Part shown: in pieces, positions 27,085 through 35,162 of the stretch | Layout of the letters: the number at the start of each line of letters is the position of its first letter | Numbering within the stretch: position 1 is the first letter of the stretch | Origin: DTU052 sp050951725 | GTDB taxonomy: Bacteria; Bacillota; Syntrophomonadia; Syntrophomonadales; DTU052 | NCBI GenBank assembly: GCA_050951725.1 | Contig: JBMNJO010000012.1 | Span: 248,001-312,000 of the forward strand | Direction of reading: 5' to 3' | DNA length: 64,000 nucleotides | Notes under the pieces: model-generated | Database searches by the model: none | Told to the model about the DNA's origin: nothing | What the model saw: only the letters and a program-made list of their open reading frames with translations | Translations under genes and position numbers: made by a program

Positions 27085-27286
27085 TTACGGACAGAATGCA
27101 AAACGGGTATGTGGCCAAAGATTTAAATTTGCTATCGGTCGGACAATTCTCGCCAGCCATCCCGGAGCATCTCCAACATGATGCCATATTCTCTGGAGCT
27201 TGGACTTTGGAAGTAGGGATGCATCGTTCACAGATTCATTGCCATATCTGATCTTGATTGATTCCAGGCACCCTTGAAAGTAATCA
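27085..27286 (-). pseudogene. 3' fragment of the DUF6431-type gene (copy 1)
   Basis: This is the C-terminal part of the 167-residue zinc-finger protein at 44351-44854. The match breaks at 27286; the upstream sequence is unrelated. The zinc-binding N-terminus is missing. Confidence 0.8.
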
Positions 27287-27562
27287 ACATAAATCAAGCA
27301 AGAATGCTTTATTAGCGTTCCTTTGCTCCTTTCAGATGCGATATTACATATCCGTGAGCGCTACCCACCTCGTCCCATTGTAATCATACACCAGTAAAGA
27401 CGAAATGGTATATATTGGTGGAATTAAGAATTACTAATTACGACATTATTCGATTTATTTGAAGGATAACGAAGATTTATAACGAAGTAGTAACTGAGCA
27501 GAGTCTCATGTGGTTGCGCTGTATAACGTCACAAAACCTATCTAATGAAGGGAGAATGCTAA

Positions 27563-29254
27563 ATGGGAATCGCAGATCAAGAACTAATCAAACAAAGGCC
27601 TTGGGTCAAGTTCTATGATGTTGACACACCAGCTGAGATTCGTTACCCGAAGTTTGCACTGCAGGACATGCTGCGCAACACTGCTACCATGTTTCCAGAT
27701 AAGTCAGCTATCTGGTTTTATGGTACAGAGATTACTTTCTGGGAACTGTACAATACGGTCAACCGCTTCGCCCAGGCGCTGCTCGCATTAGGTATCAAGA
27801 AGGGGGACCGGGTCGGGATAATGCTGCCCAACTCCCCGCAATTCGTTATCGCTTTTCAGGCTATTGTTACCGTCGGAGGGATTGTGGTAAACATGAATCC
27901 CATGTACACGGTAGATGAAATGAAGTCAATCGTGGACAACACCGACGCCGCTATGATTATCGGCTATGATGGAATTATTGAAAACCTGAAGGCTCTTTCC
28001 GAAATCAGACCTGTTCCCCATGTAGTTGTAACAAGACTTGCCGACTACATCCCTGGAGCAGGTGTAAGTTCAGCTGCTGAGCTGGGACTAAAACCCGAGT
28101 GGCATTATTTTGCAGATCTGCTGGCGAAGACTGAAAGCTGTATCCGTCCGCGCATTGATATAGATCCGGTAAAGGATCCAGCCGTCATTCAATTCACCGG
28201 TGGAACTACAGGTACCCCCAAAGGGGCAACTCTGTCACACTACAATCTGGTTGCCGCTATCCACGCCACCTATTACTGGGGTAGAACCCTGATCGGGAGA
28301 ATTCCTGAATCCCAACGAAATGTGCTTTCCATTATCCCGTACTGCCATGTCTACGGTCAGGGTAACTGTATGGGTTATGGAATACTGGCTGCCGCCACCC
28401 AGATCATTCTGCCCCGTTTTGAAATTGACGAAGTCATGGATACCATTGCGAAGTTTAATAAAATTGTATACTTCCCCGCTGTTCCCACTATGCTGAACGC
28501 GATTGTCAACCATCCCCGCGCTGCTGAATTGGAAATCGGCCGGCGGATTACCTTCGTAGGCAGTGGGGCTGCTCCCTGCCCACCCGATCTGGTTAGAACA
28601 CTCCTGGACATGAATGTTTACTATCAGGAAGGCTACGGGATGAGTGAGACCACAGCCCAGGCCACATCGGGACCGCCCATGGCCCTGAAGAAGTTTGGCA
28701 GCGTAGGCGTACCGTACCCCGACGTTGATCTGAAGATCATCAATCCCGATACCGGTGAAGAAGTACCCCGGGGCGAAGTCGGCGAGATTATAATGACATC
28801 ACCCTACGTTATGTTGGGCTACTGGAATAATCCAGAGGAGACTGCCAAACAGCTTAAAGACGGTTGGGTTTATACCGGTGACCTGGCGTATATGGACGAA
28901 GACGGGTTTGTTTTCCTGGTCGACCGTTCCAAGGACCTGGTTATAGCTGGTGGTTATAACATTTACCCGGTAGAGATTGACGGGGTCATTGCCGGTCATC
29001 CCAAGGTCTACGATGTAATGTGTGTTGGGATCCCTGATGATTATCGCGGAGAAACTTTGAAGGCGTTCATCGTACCGAAACCGGGCGAGACGATAACCGA
29101 AGAAGAAATTAAGGCGTATTGCCGTGAAAAACTGGCTCCCTACAAAGTGCCGAAGATGTTCGAGTTCCGCCCTGAGGTGCCGCGTACTCCGACAGGTAAG
29201 GCCCTGCGGCGGATCCTGCGTGACGAGGAAATGGCGAAAAGGGAACAAAAATAG
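27563..29254 (+). CDS. Long-chain acyl-CoA synthetase (AMP-forming)
   Basis: A 563-residue ANL-family ligase that activates a carboxylic acid as acyl-AMP and then as acyl-CoA. The P-loop motif Thr-Gly-Gly-Thr-Thr-Gly-Thr-Pro-Lys-Gly is at about residues 212-221. Tyr-Gly-Met-Ser-Glu-Thr-Thr is near 357, Tyr-Thr-Gly-Asp-Leu-Ala near 437, and the C-terminal lysine segment Pro-Arg-Thr-Pro-Thr-Gly-Lys-Ala-Leu near 545. FadD-type acids fit best; fatty acid degradation is plausible for a syntroph but is inference. It stands alone between a transposon fragment and a terminator. Confidence 0.92.
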   Translation: MGIADQELIKQRPWVKFYDVDTPAEIRYPKFALQDMLRNTATMFPDKSAIWFYGTEITFWELYNTVNRFAQALLALGIKKGDRVGIMLPNSPQFVIAFQAIVTVGGIVVNMNPMYTVDEMKSIVDNTDAAMIIGYDGIIENLKALSEIRPVPHVVVTRLADYIPGAGVSSAAELGLKPEWHYFADLLAKTESCIRPRIDIDPVKDPAVIQFTGGTTGTPKGATLSHYNLVAAIHATYYWGRTLIGRIPESQRNVLSIIPYCHVYGQGNCMGYGILAAATQIILPRFEIDEVMDTIAKFNKIVYFPAVPTMLNAIVNHPRAAELEIGRRITFVGSGAAPCPPDLVRTLLDMNVYYQEGYGMSETTAQATSGPPMALKKFGSVGVPYPDVDLKIINPDTGEEVPRGEVGEIIMTSPYVMLGYWNNPEETAKQLKDGWVYTGDLAYMDEDGFVFLVDRSKDLVIAGGYNIYPVEIDGVIAGHPKVYDVMCVGIPDDYRGETLKAFIVPKPGETITEEEIKAYCREKLAPYKVPKMFEFRPEVPRTPTGKALRRILRDEEMAKREQK

Positions 29255-29298
29255 TTTCCAAACGCTAGCAAACGGAAAAGAATAGACTAATTCCAGAT

Positions 29299-29335
29299 CC
29301 CCCGTGGTGAATTAAAACTGCCACGGGGGTTTTTC
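29299..29335 (+). terminator. Intrinsic terminator after acyl-CoA synthetase
   Basis: CCCCCGTGG at 29299-29307 pairs with CCACGGGGG at 29321-29329, followed by TTTTTCT. Confidence 0.88.
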
Positions 29336-29463
29336 TGTTGGCCAGCAAATGTATTGCGGGAAGGTAATTACCGATAATAAATTGGAGCCCAATTAATACC
29401 CCCCTAATGTGAGAAACATAGGGGGGTTAATCAGGGATTTAAACGATTAGGCTGTTGGTTTTC

Positions 29464-30030
29464 TTACGGAAGATGGTATTCAACGGTCAGTTTAGGCCAT
29501 AGTGTGGAGTCGGCATATTCCCGGCTGTAGAATCCGAGTATTCCATCAAAGTCCTCACTGCCTTTTATCATCAGACCAAAATTCACAAAGGAACCATCGT
29601 ACCATCCCCTAACCAGGTCGGTTATCTCAAGCCTGACAGTTCCCAAATAACCGGGTTCTATCTGAACACGACCTGAAGGAGTTGTGGCGCATAACGGCTG
29701 GTTGTTCCAGTTGACTGTAAACTCATGCCAGTTCTGTTTGATCATATAAGCATTCAGAGTTGTTAGCCGGGAGATTTCATTACGGAATAGATAGAGCTGG
29801 ACTACAGCCAAAACTATATCGCTTCCTGGAGGCAGGTAATTATGCCCCAGAGAGGTGAAGTCGAACTGAATAAGACTTCGATATTTATCTCCCGGTCCTT
29901 TGAACCTGTTTCCAAACAGGTTGGCTGCGCCGCCGAAATTTTTGCTGCTGCTATACTCTGTAATGTAGCTGTCTCTGCGCGGGTGGAAGTTTATTTTAAT
30001 TGGATGCTTGCTCTCCATCTGATTGTTCAA
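29464..30030 (-). CDS. DNRLRE-domain protein
   Basis: A 188-residue protein that is almost entirely one DNRLRE-type beta-sandwich (a CBM-like fold). It has the typical Asp-Ser-Tyr-Ile, Ser-Leu-Ile-Gln-Phe-Asp-Phe, Ala-Val-Val-Gln-Leu-Tyr-Leu and Leu-Val-Arg-Gly-Trp-Tyr segments. Such domains often occur in large surface or spore-associated proteins; here it stands alone without a signal peptide. A TTG start is used and the AAGGAGG lies 13 bases upstream, longer than usual. Its right neighbours are two small minus-strand genes, separated by a terminator. Confidence 0.78.
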   Translation of the reverse strand: MNNQMESKHPIKINFHPRRDSYITEYSSSKNFGGAANLFGNRFKGPGDKYRSLIQFDFTSLGHNYLPPGSDIVLAVVQLYLFRNEISRLTTLNAYMIKQNWHEFTVNWNNQPLCATTPSGRVQIEPGYLGTVRLEITDLVRGWYDGSFVNFGLMIKGSEDFDGILGFYSREYADSTLWPKLTVEYHLP

Positions 30031-30100
30031 GTTGGAAAATCAGCCTCCTTTTTAAAAAAGCTCCCTGAATACAGGGCGCAAACACCATGAACGCGAATTG

Positions 30101-30127
30101 AAAAAACCGGCATAATACCGGTTTTTT
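30101..30127. terminator. Bidirectional terminator
   Basis: AAAAAACCGG and CCGGTTTTTT form a stem flanked by an A-run and a T-run, so it can stop transcription in both directions between 30030 and 30151. Confidence 0.8.
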
Positions 30128-30150
30128 CGTCAAAAGCCAGAGGTTTCGGT

Positions 30151-30423
30151 TTAGGTAAAGGTACGTGCAATGATGGTGATCTGGTTAATGGGAATATAGT
30201 TGATTTGGTGTCCTACAACAGTAATAAAGGTGGGATTGATATCGGTCAGGATGCCTTCTACCGCTGCTACATCACCTTCGGTCAGAACTTTGACTCTTTG
30301 CTGCCAGAGGCTAAACAGCAAAGTGAAAAAGCTCGTTCCAGCAACTCCGCCGAGTCCGCCGCAATCAAACTTGCCAAGTGTTCCTACGCGGCCCCCAACT
30401 ATTCCATTGGTACCTATGCTCAT
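30151..30423 (-). CDS. Small protein with SH3-like/DUF2642-like C-terminus
   Basis: A 90-residue protein. The first 30 residues are Gly-rich; the last 50 form a likely small beta-barrel (Val-Lys-Val-Leu-Thr-Glu-Gly, Val-Glu-Gly-Ile-Leu-Thr-Asp-Ile, Tyr-Ile-Pro-Ile-Asn-Gln-Ile). This resembles the DUF2642 pattern found in spore coat-linked proteins of Bacillus. The likeness is by eye only. GGAGG is six bases upstream of the ATG at 30423, which excludes an earlier start. Confidence 0.65.
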   Translation of the reverse strand: MSIGTNGIVGGRVGTLGKFDCGGLGGVAGTSFFTLLFSLWQQRVKVLTEGDVAAVEGILTDINPTFITVVGHQINYIPINQITIIARTFT

Positions 30424-30514
30424 GGTATCCCTCCTTCTGGTCAAATCATCAGTCAAAGGGCCCTAGACTTGGTTTAGTTTATTCGGAGGGAATGCCAAAC
30501 GTTCCATTATTTAC

Positions 30515-30715
30515 CTATTTGGTTTTAGACCTCTTGGCTGATTTACCCAACTTATTTTGACCTTCGCTTTTGGTCAGCACAAATTGGGTTGTTGATTTTG
30601 TGCTCTTGACCAAACCTTTGTTCCCGCATGTACAGGCTATATTCATTTTAACCGGCGGTTTTTTGAGCATGGCTCCCAACAATTGCCCGCACTTTGAGCA
30701 AGTAATTTTGTACAC
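30515..30715 (-). CDS. Small zinc-ribbon-like protein
   Basis: A 66-residue basic protein with Cys-Ser-Lys-Cys near its N-terminus and Cys-Thr-Cys about 20 residues later, which could bind one zinc ion. The tail is Lys/Ser-rich (Lys-Ser-Ala-Lys-Arg-Ser-Lys-Thr-Lys at the end) and probably flexible. I chose the GTG at 30715 because AGGAGGG sits nine bases upstream; a start at 30736 would put that site inside the gene. Function unknown. Confidence 0.6.
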   Translation of the reverse strand: MYKITCSKCGQLLGAMLKKPPVKMNIACTCGNKGLVKSTKSTTQFVLTKSEGQNKLGKSAKRSKTK

Positions 30716-30839
30716 CCTTAGTTTCCCTCCTTTCACTTAAGCCTCCTGGATAGAGCTTTATATTGTTAAATACGATACCAGGGGTTGTGGTGTGCTTTGG
30801 ATGACGGATTTCGGTATATCCAGTAAGGATAAGGACAAC

Positions 30840-30861
30840 AAAAAACCCCGGATTGCCGGGG
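30840..30861 (-). terminator. Terminator of the candidate RNA
   Basis: CCCCGG at 30846-30851 pairs with CCGGGG at 30856-30861. On the minus strand it is followed by TTTTTT (30845-30840). Confidence 0.82.
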
Positions 30862-31040
30862 GAGTAAAAGAGTATCCGTTGTGGTGGTGGAGGCTTGAAT
30901 TAAACCTAACACAGGAAGAAACCTAAAGTCCTCTTGTGGAAGAAACAACCTTACTCAAAGGAGCAAAACACTCTATCAGGCAGGTGATAACCTCTCTAAG
31001 GGATACGCTTCTTAGGGAAGGAAACTAACCTCCACCACCT
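30840..31040 (-). ncRNA. Candidate structured non-coding RNA, about 200 nt
   Basis: On the minus strand a perfect 11-base-pair stem closes the region (31039-31029 with 30893-30883). Inside, 31021-31011 pairs with 31000-30991 over ten base pairs with one bulge, and a smaller hairpin lies around 30938-30910. An intrinsic terminator with six T ends it at 30840. A TATACT box at 31052-31047 stands about 8 bases upstream of the first stem, but no good -35 was found. No convincing coding frame fits. Size, closing stem and autonomous terminator recall large clostridial RNAs such as raiA; this family link is a suggestion, not an identification. Confidence 0.6.
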
Positions 31041-31395
31041 GATTTCAGTATATGCGGGACTATACGGGAATACCATTGGGAACTTTTCTGAAAAGTGAGA
31101 CAACCATTACGGGGTTCCTGGATCATTTTGGGGAGCAATTAATTTTCCACAATCATACCCAGTACCTTCACTTAAGTCTAAGCGGTATATTAAGATATAA
31201 GTGTGGGAATAGTTCAAGAAATCCAAGATACCGGGGATTTCCAAGGAGGAACACTCCTGTGTGATAACCCTGGTATGTCGTATAAGGACTGTAAACAGCT
31301 TGCAAAAGAGTGGGTGGGGAAATGCCTGCTAAAAGCCTGTTTGTAAGGCATTAGATTATCTGACACCCCATTAATCAAGAAGTGGTGAAATATGA

Positions 31396-32085
31396 ATGAA
31401 GCTCCCGCTTCGTTTGGCGAGTGTGGCTGACCTTGTGGTTACTGGCGAGCCCATGGCTGATATAGGTTCTGATCATGCGCTTCTCTCCTGTTACCTGGTA
31501 GGAAAGGGGTACTGTCCATGGGCAGTATGCGGTGAACTGGGGGACGGACCATATCAGAGGACACTGGCGGCTATCCGCATGAACAACTTGAATAACCTGA
31601 TTGAGGTCCGTCAGGGTAATGGGCTGGAAGTACTTGCGCCAGGCGAAGTAACGACAGTGGTATTGGCCGGAATGGGAGGCAATACCATTATAGATATACT
31701 AAGAAGGTCGTCCGCCAAAACTCAGAGTTTTGACCGTCTGGTATTGCAGCCGATGAACGCCCTGGTGAAATTACGACATCTGGCCAGCCTGAATGGCTGG
31801 AGGATAGAGGAAGAGACTGTAGTAAGAGACGGCGATTACTATATCAACCTGGTTTTAACTCCCCGGGCAGGACCGCCATACCGGTTATCGGAAACAGAGA
31901 TGAGATGGGGACCCCTTTTAATGCACAATACTGCAATGCCGGTTGTCCGGGAGTATTACAGTTATCACCTGGACAAGTATAACCGGATTGTCAAGGGGAT
32001 TCCGGTACAAAGCAGTGAACGTTCTCAGCTTCAGAAGAAAATCTATCAGAAAAGGATAGAGGAATTGGAGGGTATTTTACGATGA
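31396..32085 (+). CDS. trmK: tRNA (adenine-22-N1)-methyltransferase TrmK
   Basis: A 229-residue SAM-dependent methyltransferase that modifies A22 in tRNA. The SAM motif is Ala-Asp-Ile-Gly-Ser-Asp-His-Ala at about residues 20-27, and the catalytic-loop region Leu-Gln-Pro-Met-Asn is near residue 116. A coiled C-terminus is rich in Lys/Glu. It overlaps nif3 by four bases, as in many Firmicutes, where the pair follows sigA. In this genome about 10 kb of other genes separate it from rpoD. Confidence 0.94.
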   Translation: MKLPLRLASVADLVVTGEPMADIGSDHALLSCYLVGKGYCPWAVCGELGDGPYQRTLAAIRMNNLNNLIEVRQGNGLEVLAPGEVTTVVLAGMGGNTIIDILRRSSAKTQSFDRLVLQPMNALVKLRHLASLNGWRIEEETVVRDGDYYINLVLTPRAGPPYRLSETEMRWGPLLMHNTAMPVVREYYSYHLDKYNRIVKGIPVQSSERSQLQKKIYQKRIEELEGILR

Positions 32086-33197
32086 GACCAAAGGCCAACC
32101 TCGTTTTTAATAAACTGGAGGAGTTAGCACCTCTGGCTTTGGCGGAATCATGGGACAACAGCGGTTTGCAAATTGGTTCCAGAGAAAACGTGGTGGAGGG
32201 AGTTCTGGTTACTCTTGATGTGGATGAGCAAGCAGTAGACATGGCCCTGGAAGTGGGAGCCAACCTGATTGTCAGCCATCACCCGTTGCTCTTTCAAGGA
32301 GTGAAGGTAATAGACTATGAGGACGTAAAAGGTCGATTGATAAAGCGGCTTATCGCTCATGACCTGAATGTCTATTCGGCCCACACCAATTTAGACCTGG
32401 CGCCACAGGGATTGAGTGAATTCCTGGCCCATAAGCTGGGACTCGGTGACATAGAACCACTGGGGACAGTCAAATCGCAGCATCTTACCAAACTGGTAGT
32501 GTTCGTACCGGAGTCTCACCTGGAAAGCGTGCGTCAGGCCATAAATGACTCCGGAGCCGGATTTCTTGGTAACTATCGGGATTGCAGCTTCCGCACCCCT
32601 GGTGTAGGAACGTTCCGCCCCCTGGAAGGCAGCCAGCCCTATCTGGGGAGTGTTGGGATAATGGAGGAGGTAGCCGAATTCCGGCTGGAAGTCATTGTGG
32701 CCGGGCAGGTTTTGGACCGGGTTATACGGGCTATGATTGAAGCCCATCCCTACGAGGAGGTGGCATATGACCTAATACCTTTAAACAATAGTGGCCAAAG
32801 CTACAGTTACGGCAGACAAGGAGAGTTGCCTTGCGAAATGGCGGTTGAAGACCTGGCTGAAAAAATTAAGACCGCATTAGGGATTGACCATGTTGCTGTG
32901 AGTGGTGGGAATATCGGCAAGGTTAAACGAGTTGGTCTGGTTCCAGGTTCCGGTGCATCTATGATCAGAATGGCCGGGCAAGCAGGATGTCAGGCCTTGA
33001 TAACCAGTGATGTAAAATACCATGAGGCTCGAGAGGCCATGGAAAGAGGATTGGCCATCATTGATCCGGGACATGACGGTTTGGAACTGGCAGTAGTCGA
33101 TTTGCTTTCTGCTCATCTCAAGGAAGTGGGAAATGCTGAGAACTGGGATGTTCCGGTTTATGGATTGAAGGTGAAACCTATTTGGCGGAAAACATAA
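32082..33197 (+). CDS. Nif3-like dinuclear metal center protein (YqfO type)
   Basis: A 371-residue member of the Nif3/YqfO family, with a central PII-like insert (about residues 130-225) as in Gram-positive forms. Metal ligands are visible in Ser-His-His-Pro-Leu near residue 65, in His-Thr-Asn-Leu-Asp near 102 and in Pro-Gly-His-Asp-Gly-Leu-Glu near 330. Some relatives have GTP cyclohydrolase I type activity but the role is unsettled. It overlaps trmK by four bases. Confidence 0.93.
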   Translation: MRPKANLVFNKLEELAPLALAESWDNSGLQIGSRENVVEGVLVTLDVDEQAVDMALEVGANLIVSHHPLLFQGVKVIDYEDVKGRLIKRLIAHDLNVYSAHTNLDLAPQGLSEFLAHKLGLGDIEPLGTVKSQHLTKLVVFVPESHLESVRQAINDSGAGFLGNYRDCSFRTPGVGTFRPLEGSQPYLGSVGIMEEVAEFRLEVIVAGQVLDRVIRAMIEAHPYEEVAYDLIPLNNSGQSYSYGRQGELPCEMAVEDLAEKIKTALGIDHVAVSGGNIGKVKRVGLVPGSGASMIRMAGQAGCQALITSDVKYHEAREAMERGLAIIDPGHDGLELAVVDLLSAHLKEVGNAENWDVPVYGLKVKPIWRKT

Positions 33198-33215
33198 GGG
33201 ATTGGGGGATTGAGA

Positions 33216-33583
33216 TTGGTTGTTACTGAAAAAACTATACTGCTTACATTACTAGCTGCATTTCTGTTATTTATCAGCGCGGTTATGTTGGGGATGAGAG
33301 GCACAAGATCAGATAAAGCCAATGATGATTAGGATAACTGGCTGGAAACTCAGAAGATATTGGTTAACAGGGACGACGATTTTATAAACGCCGATAAATC
33401 AGGGGGTTTAGAGATAGAAAGATTAAAAAACCTTGAAATTATGGCATTAATACTGATTTATTAAGCATGGATTCCGAAAAATCTGGTTATCTTATTAAAA
33501 AATTCTTAGAAAAAAGAAGGAATTCCAACGTTCTTGAGGAACTCTATTCAGGGAAAATCCTAAAAAGGGAGGTCACGTGGTGA
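33216..33583 (+). pseudogene. Possible broken small gene between nif3 and HU
   Basis: A TTG-started frame of 38 codons (33216-33332) encodes one hydrophobic segment followed by a charged tail and ends in TAG. Directly after that TAG the same frame reads on for about 36 charged residues. Then a shift near 33445 leads into another open stretch ending in TGA at 33583, overlapping the HU start. Read together these look like one decayed membrane-anchored protein of about 120 residues; alternatively only the 38-residue peptide is real. No homology was checked. Confidence 0.4.
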
Positions 33584-33906
33584 ACAAAACGGGACTGGTT
33601 AAAACTTTGGCAGAGAAAACAGGTTTGACCCAAAAGGAAGCGGCCAAGGTTCTTGATTCAACGCTGGACTCCATTCAGACTGCATTGGCGCAGGGTGATA
33701 AGGTCCAAATTATCGGATTTGGTACATTTGAAGTCAGAGATCGCAAAGCTAGAAACGTTATCAGCCCGGCCACAGGAAAAGAAATCAAGGTTCCAGCCAC
33801 CAAAGTTCCGGCGTTTAAACCAGGAAAGTCGCTAAAAGAAGCGGTTGCCATTAAGGTACCGGAAAAGAAAGGTAGAACCACCAAGGGAAGGGGCAAAAAA
33901 CAGTAG
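33580..33906 (+). CDS. hup: HU family DNA-binding protein
   Basis: A 108-residue histone-like protein that bends DNA. The HU core (about residues 1-90) has the usual Asn-Lys-Thr-Gly-Leu-Val N-terminus, the Gly-Phe-Gly-Thr-Phe-Glu-Val-Arg turn, and the beta-arm around Arg-Asn-Val-Ile-Ser-Pro-Ala-Thr-Gly-Lys-Glu-Ile. A Lys/Arg-rich tail of about 18 residues follows. I prefer the second GTG (33580): it is seven bases from GGGAGG, while the first (33577) is only four. Confidence 0.96.
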   Translation: MNKTGLVKTLAEKTGLTQKEAAKVLDSTLDSIQTALAQGDKVQIIGFGTFEVRDRKARNVISPATGKEIKVPATKVPAFKPGKSLKEAVAIKVPEKKGRTTKGRGKKQ

Positions 33907-33939
33907 ATTTTCCTTAAGCCCGGATAGATAAGTCACACG

Positions 33940-33986
33940 TAAAAGGAACAGCAAGTGCCGTGTTTGGCATTTGCTGTTCCTTTTAA
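33940..33986 (+). terminator. Intrinsic terminator after HU gene
   Basis: A long stem (AAAAGGAACAGCAAGTGCC with its near-complement) has a short loop and is followed by TTTTAATT. Confidence 0.88.
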
Positions 33987-34002
33987 TTGGGACGACAGAT
34001 CA

Positions 34003-34040
34003 TAAAAAAGAAGCCATTCCAAAGCGGAAGGCTTCTTTTG
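34003..34040 (-). terminator. Terminator of RNase P RNA (probably bidirectional)
   Basis: GAAGCC and GGCTTC arms have an A-run on the left and T-run on the right, so the minus-strand RNase P transcript ends in TTTTTTA. Confidence 0.78.
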
Positions 34041-34048
34041 ATGTTATG

Positions 34049-34447
34049 TAGGGGCGAGTAAACCTGTAAGCGGAGTTCTGTTAAAAGATAGTCATCTATC
34101 TGGGATGACAGTTGCCTGTCACCTCTAGCGACCTTACCCGGGAGCAGAGCGGGCAACTCCAATGCTCCTCTATTTGGTCTTGCTCCAGGTGGGGTTTACC
34201 TAGCCGACCAGTCGCCTGGCCGCTGGTGAGCTCTTACCTCACCGTTCCACCCTTACCGAAAATGGAAATCAGAATACAGAAGCTGTCAAACATACAGCCT
34301 CAGGGCTCCGGTTTCCACTCTCGGCGGTTTATTTCTGTGGCACTATCCTTGAGGTCACCCTCACTGGGCGTTACCCAGCACCCTGCCCTACGGAGCTCCG
34401 ACTTTCCTCAGATCCAAAAGGACCCGCGACTATCCGACTTACTCGCG
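34049..34447 (-). ncRNA. rnpB: RNase P RNA (bacterial class A)
   Basis: The minus strand carries the universal RNase P motifs. Near the 5' end is GAGGAAAGTCGGAGCTCC (about 34410-34393), and the 3' end matches ACAGAACTCCGCTTAC (about 34082-34067), both conserved core (P4 and CR regions). Length of about 400 bases fits class A. It processes the 5' ends of tRNAs such as those in this window. Confidence 0.95.
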
Positions 34448-34453
34448 CAACAT

Positions 34454-34482
34454 ATTATACGACTATTCCCCAAACAAGGCAA
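34454..34482 (-). promoter_or_regulatory. SigA promoter of rnpB
   Basis: On the minus strand TTGCCT (34482-34477) and TATAAT (34459-34454) are separated by 17 bases. Confidence 0.82.
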
Positions 34483-34739
34483 GTGGAAACATAAGGTGCT
34501 ATAACGTGGGAGTTTGCTTTTTCGATTCGGGCCAACTTATCATTATGAAGGCGATGTGGTAATATGACAATAGCGCCGTATACAACAAATAACCAATCAA
34601 AGTAAGAATTTCGTACTATTGTTTGCAGGAAAAAGGGAATTAGGAGAGAATAGTAAATAGGAATTGAATGGACGTCTTTCCGTTACTTACTGTATGAACC
34701 TTGGGTTTTCTAGGAGTGACAGCACGAGGAGGTGAAATA

Positions 34740-35042
34740 GTGGGGGGCATTTTGGATAACGCTTTTGTTCAATTGGCCATTGTAGTAGTTAGTGTTTGGG
34801 CTTTCTGGAAATTTTGCACCTACGCCAAGAAGTTTTCTCTTCCCGGTAAAGTAAAATTGTGGGCTTATATCTTAACTGGATTATGTGTGGTAATTATGAA
34901 CTGGCTTTTCAGTTCTGCCAAACAAGGAATGGGCGGAGAGGTTGTTCTAACCAATCCCAAGTTAATGGCCATTGCGGTGTTTGCTTCGCTTTTTGCGGTA
35001 TTGATATTTTCATTCGCCCTTATGGCAGAGACCAAATCATAA
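34740..35042 (+). CDS. Small integral membrane protein, unknown function
   Basis: A 100-residue protein with three predicted transmembrane segments (about residues 8-25, 38-56 and 75-95). I do not recognise the family. I chose GTG at 34740 because GAGGAGGTG lies just upstream; an in-frame ATG at 34701 has no such site. It is a single-gene unit followed by a terminator. The 34448-34739 stretch before it holds the rnpB promoter and otherwise nothing I can name. Confidence 0.7.
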   Translation: MGGILDNAFVQLAIVVVSVWAFWKFCTYAKKFSLPGKVKLWAYILTGLCVVIMNWLFSSAKQGMGGEVVLTNPKLMAIAVFASLFAVLIFSFALMAETKS

Positions 35043-35052
35043 TTAGTCAGAT

Positions 35053-35078
35053 AGTGGCGGCGTAAGCCGCCTTTTTTT
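35053..35078 (+). terminator. Intrinsic terminator before intron remnant
   Basis: GGCGGC/GCCGCC stem at 35056-35071 with a GTAA loop, then seven T. The group II intron remnant starts immediately after the T-run. Confidence 0.88.
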
Positions 35079-35162
35079 GTGGGTTGCGTGCCCAGCCAAG
35101 CACGGCATTATCCAGCTGGTGAAAGTCCGGTCGGGGTAAACGCCAAGGTGCCCCGTAGCTAG

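Larger units (their letters stand above)
25274..27286. mobile_element. Internal fragment (2013 bases) of a Mu/Tn7-like transposon, lacking both ends
   Basis: The segment matches 42540-44552 with a constant offset of 17266 bases, so no insertion or deletion separates the two copies, and the transposase products are identical. It begins inside the ATPase gene and stops inside the DUF6431-type gene, so neither transposon end is present. Movement by transposition alone does not explain such a fragment. Confidence 0.85.

Noticed and set aside
29389..29435. C/G-rich inverted repeat downstream of the DNRLRE gene
   Set aside because: The stem is good but no T-run follows on either strand, so I do not call it a terminator.
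31052..31264. Open frame of 70 codons right of the RNA candidate
   Set aside because: No ribosome binding site, no recognisable domain, and it sits over the probable RNA promoter.
34112..34504. Open frame of 130 codons
   Set aside because: It lies antisense over RNase P RNA and its promoter.
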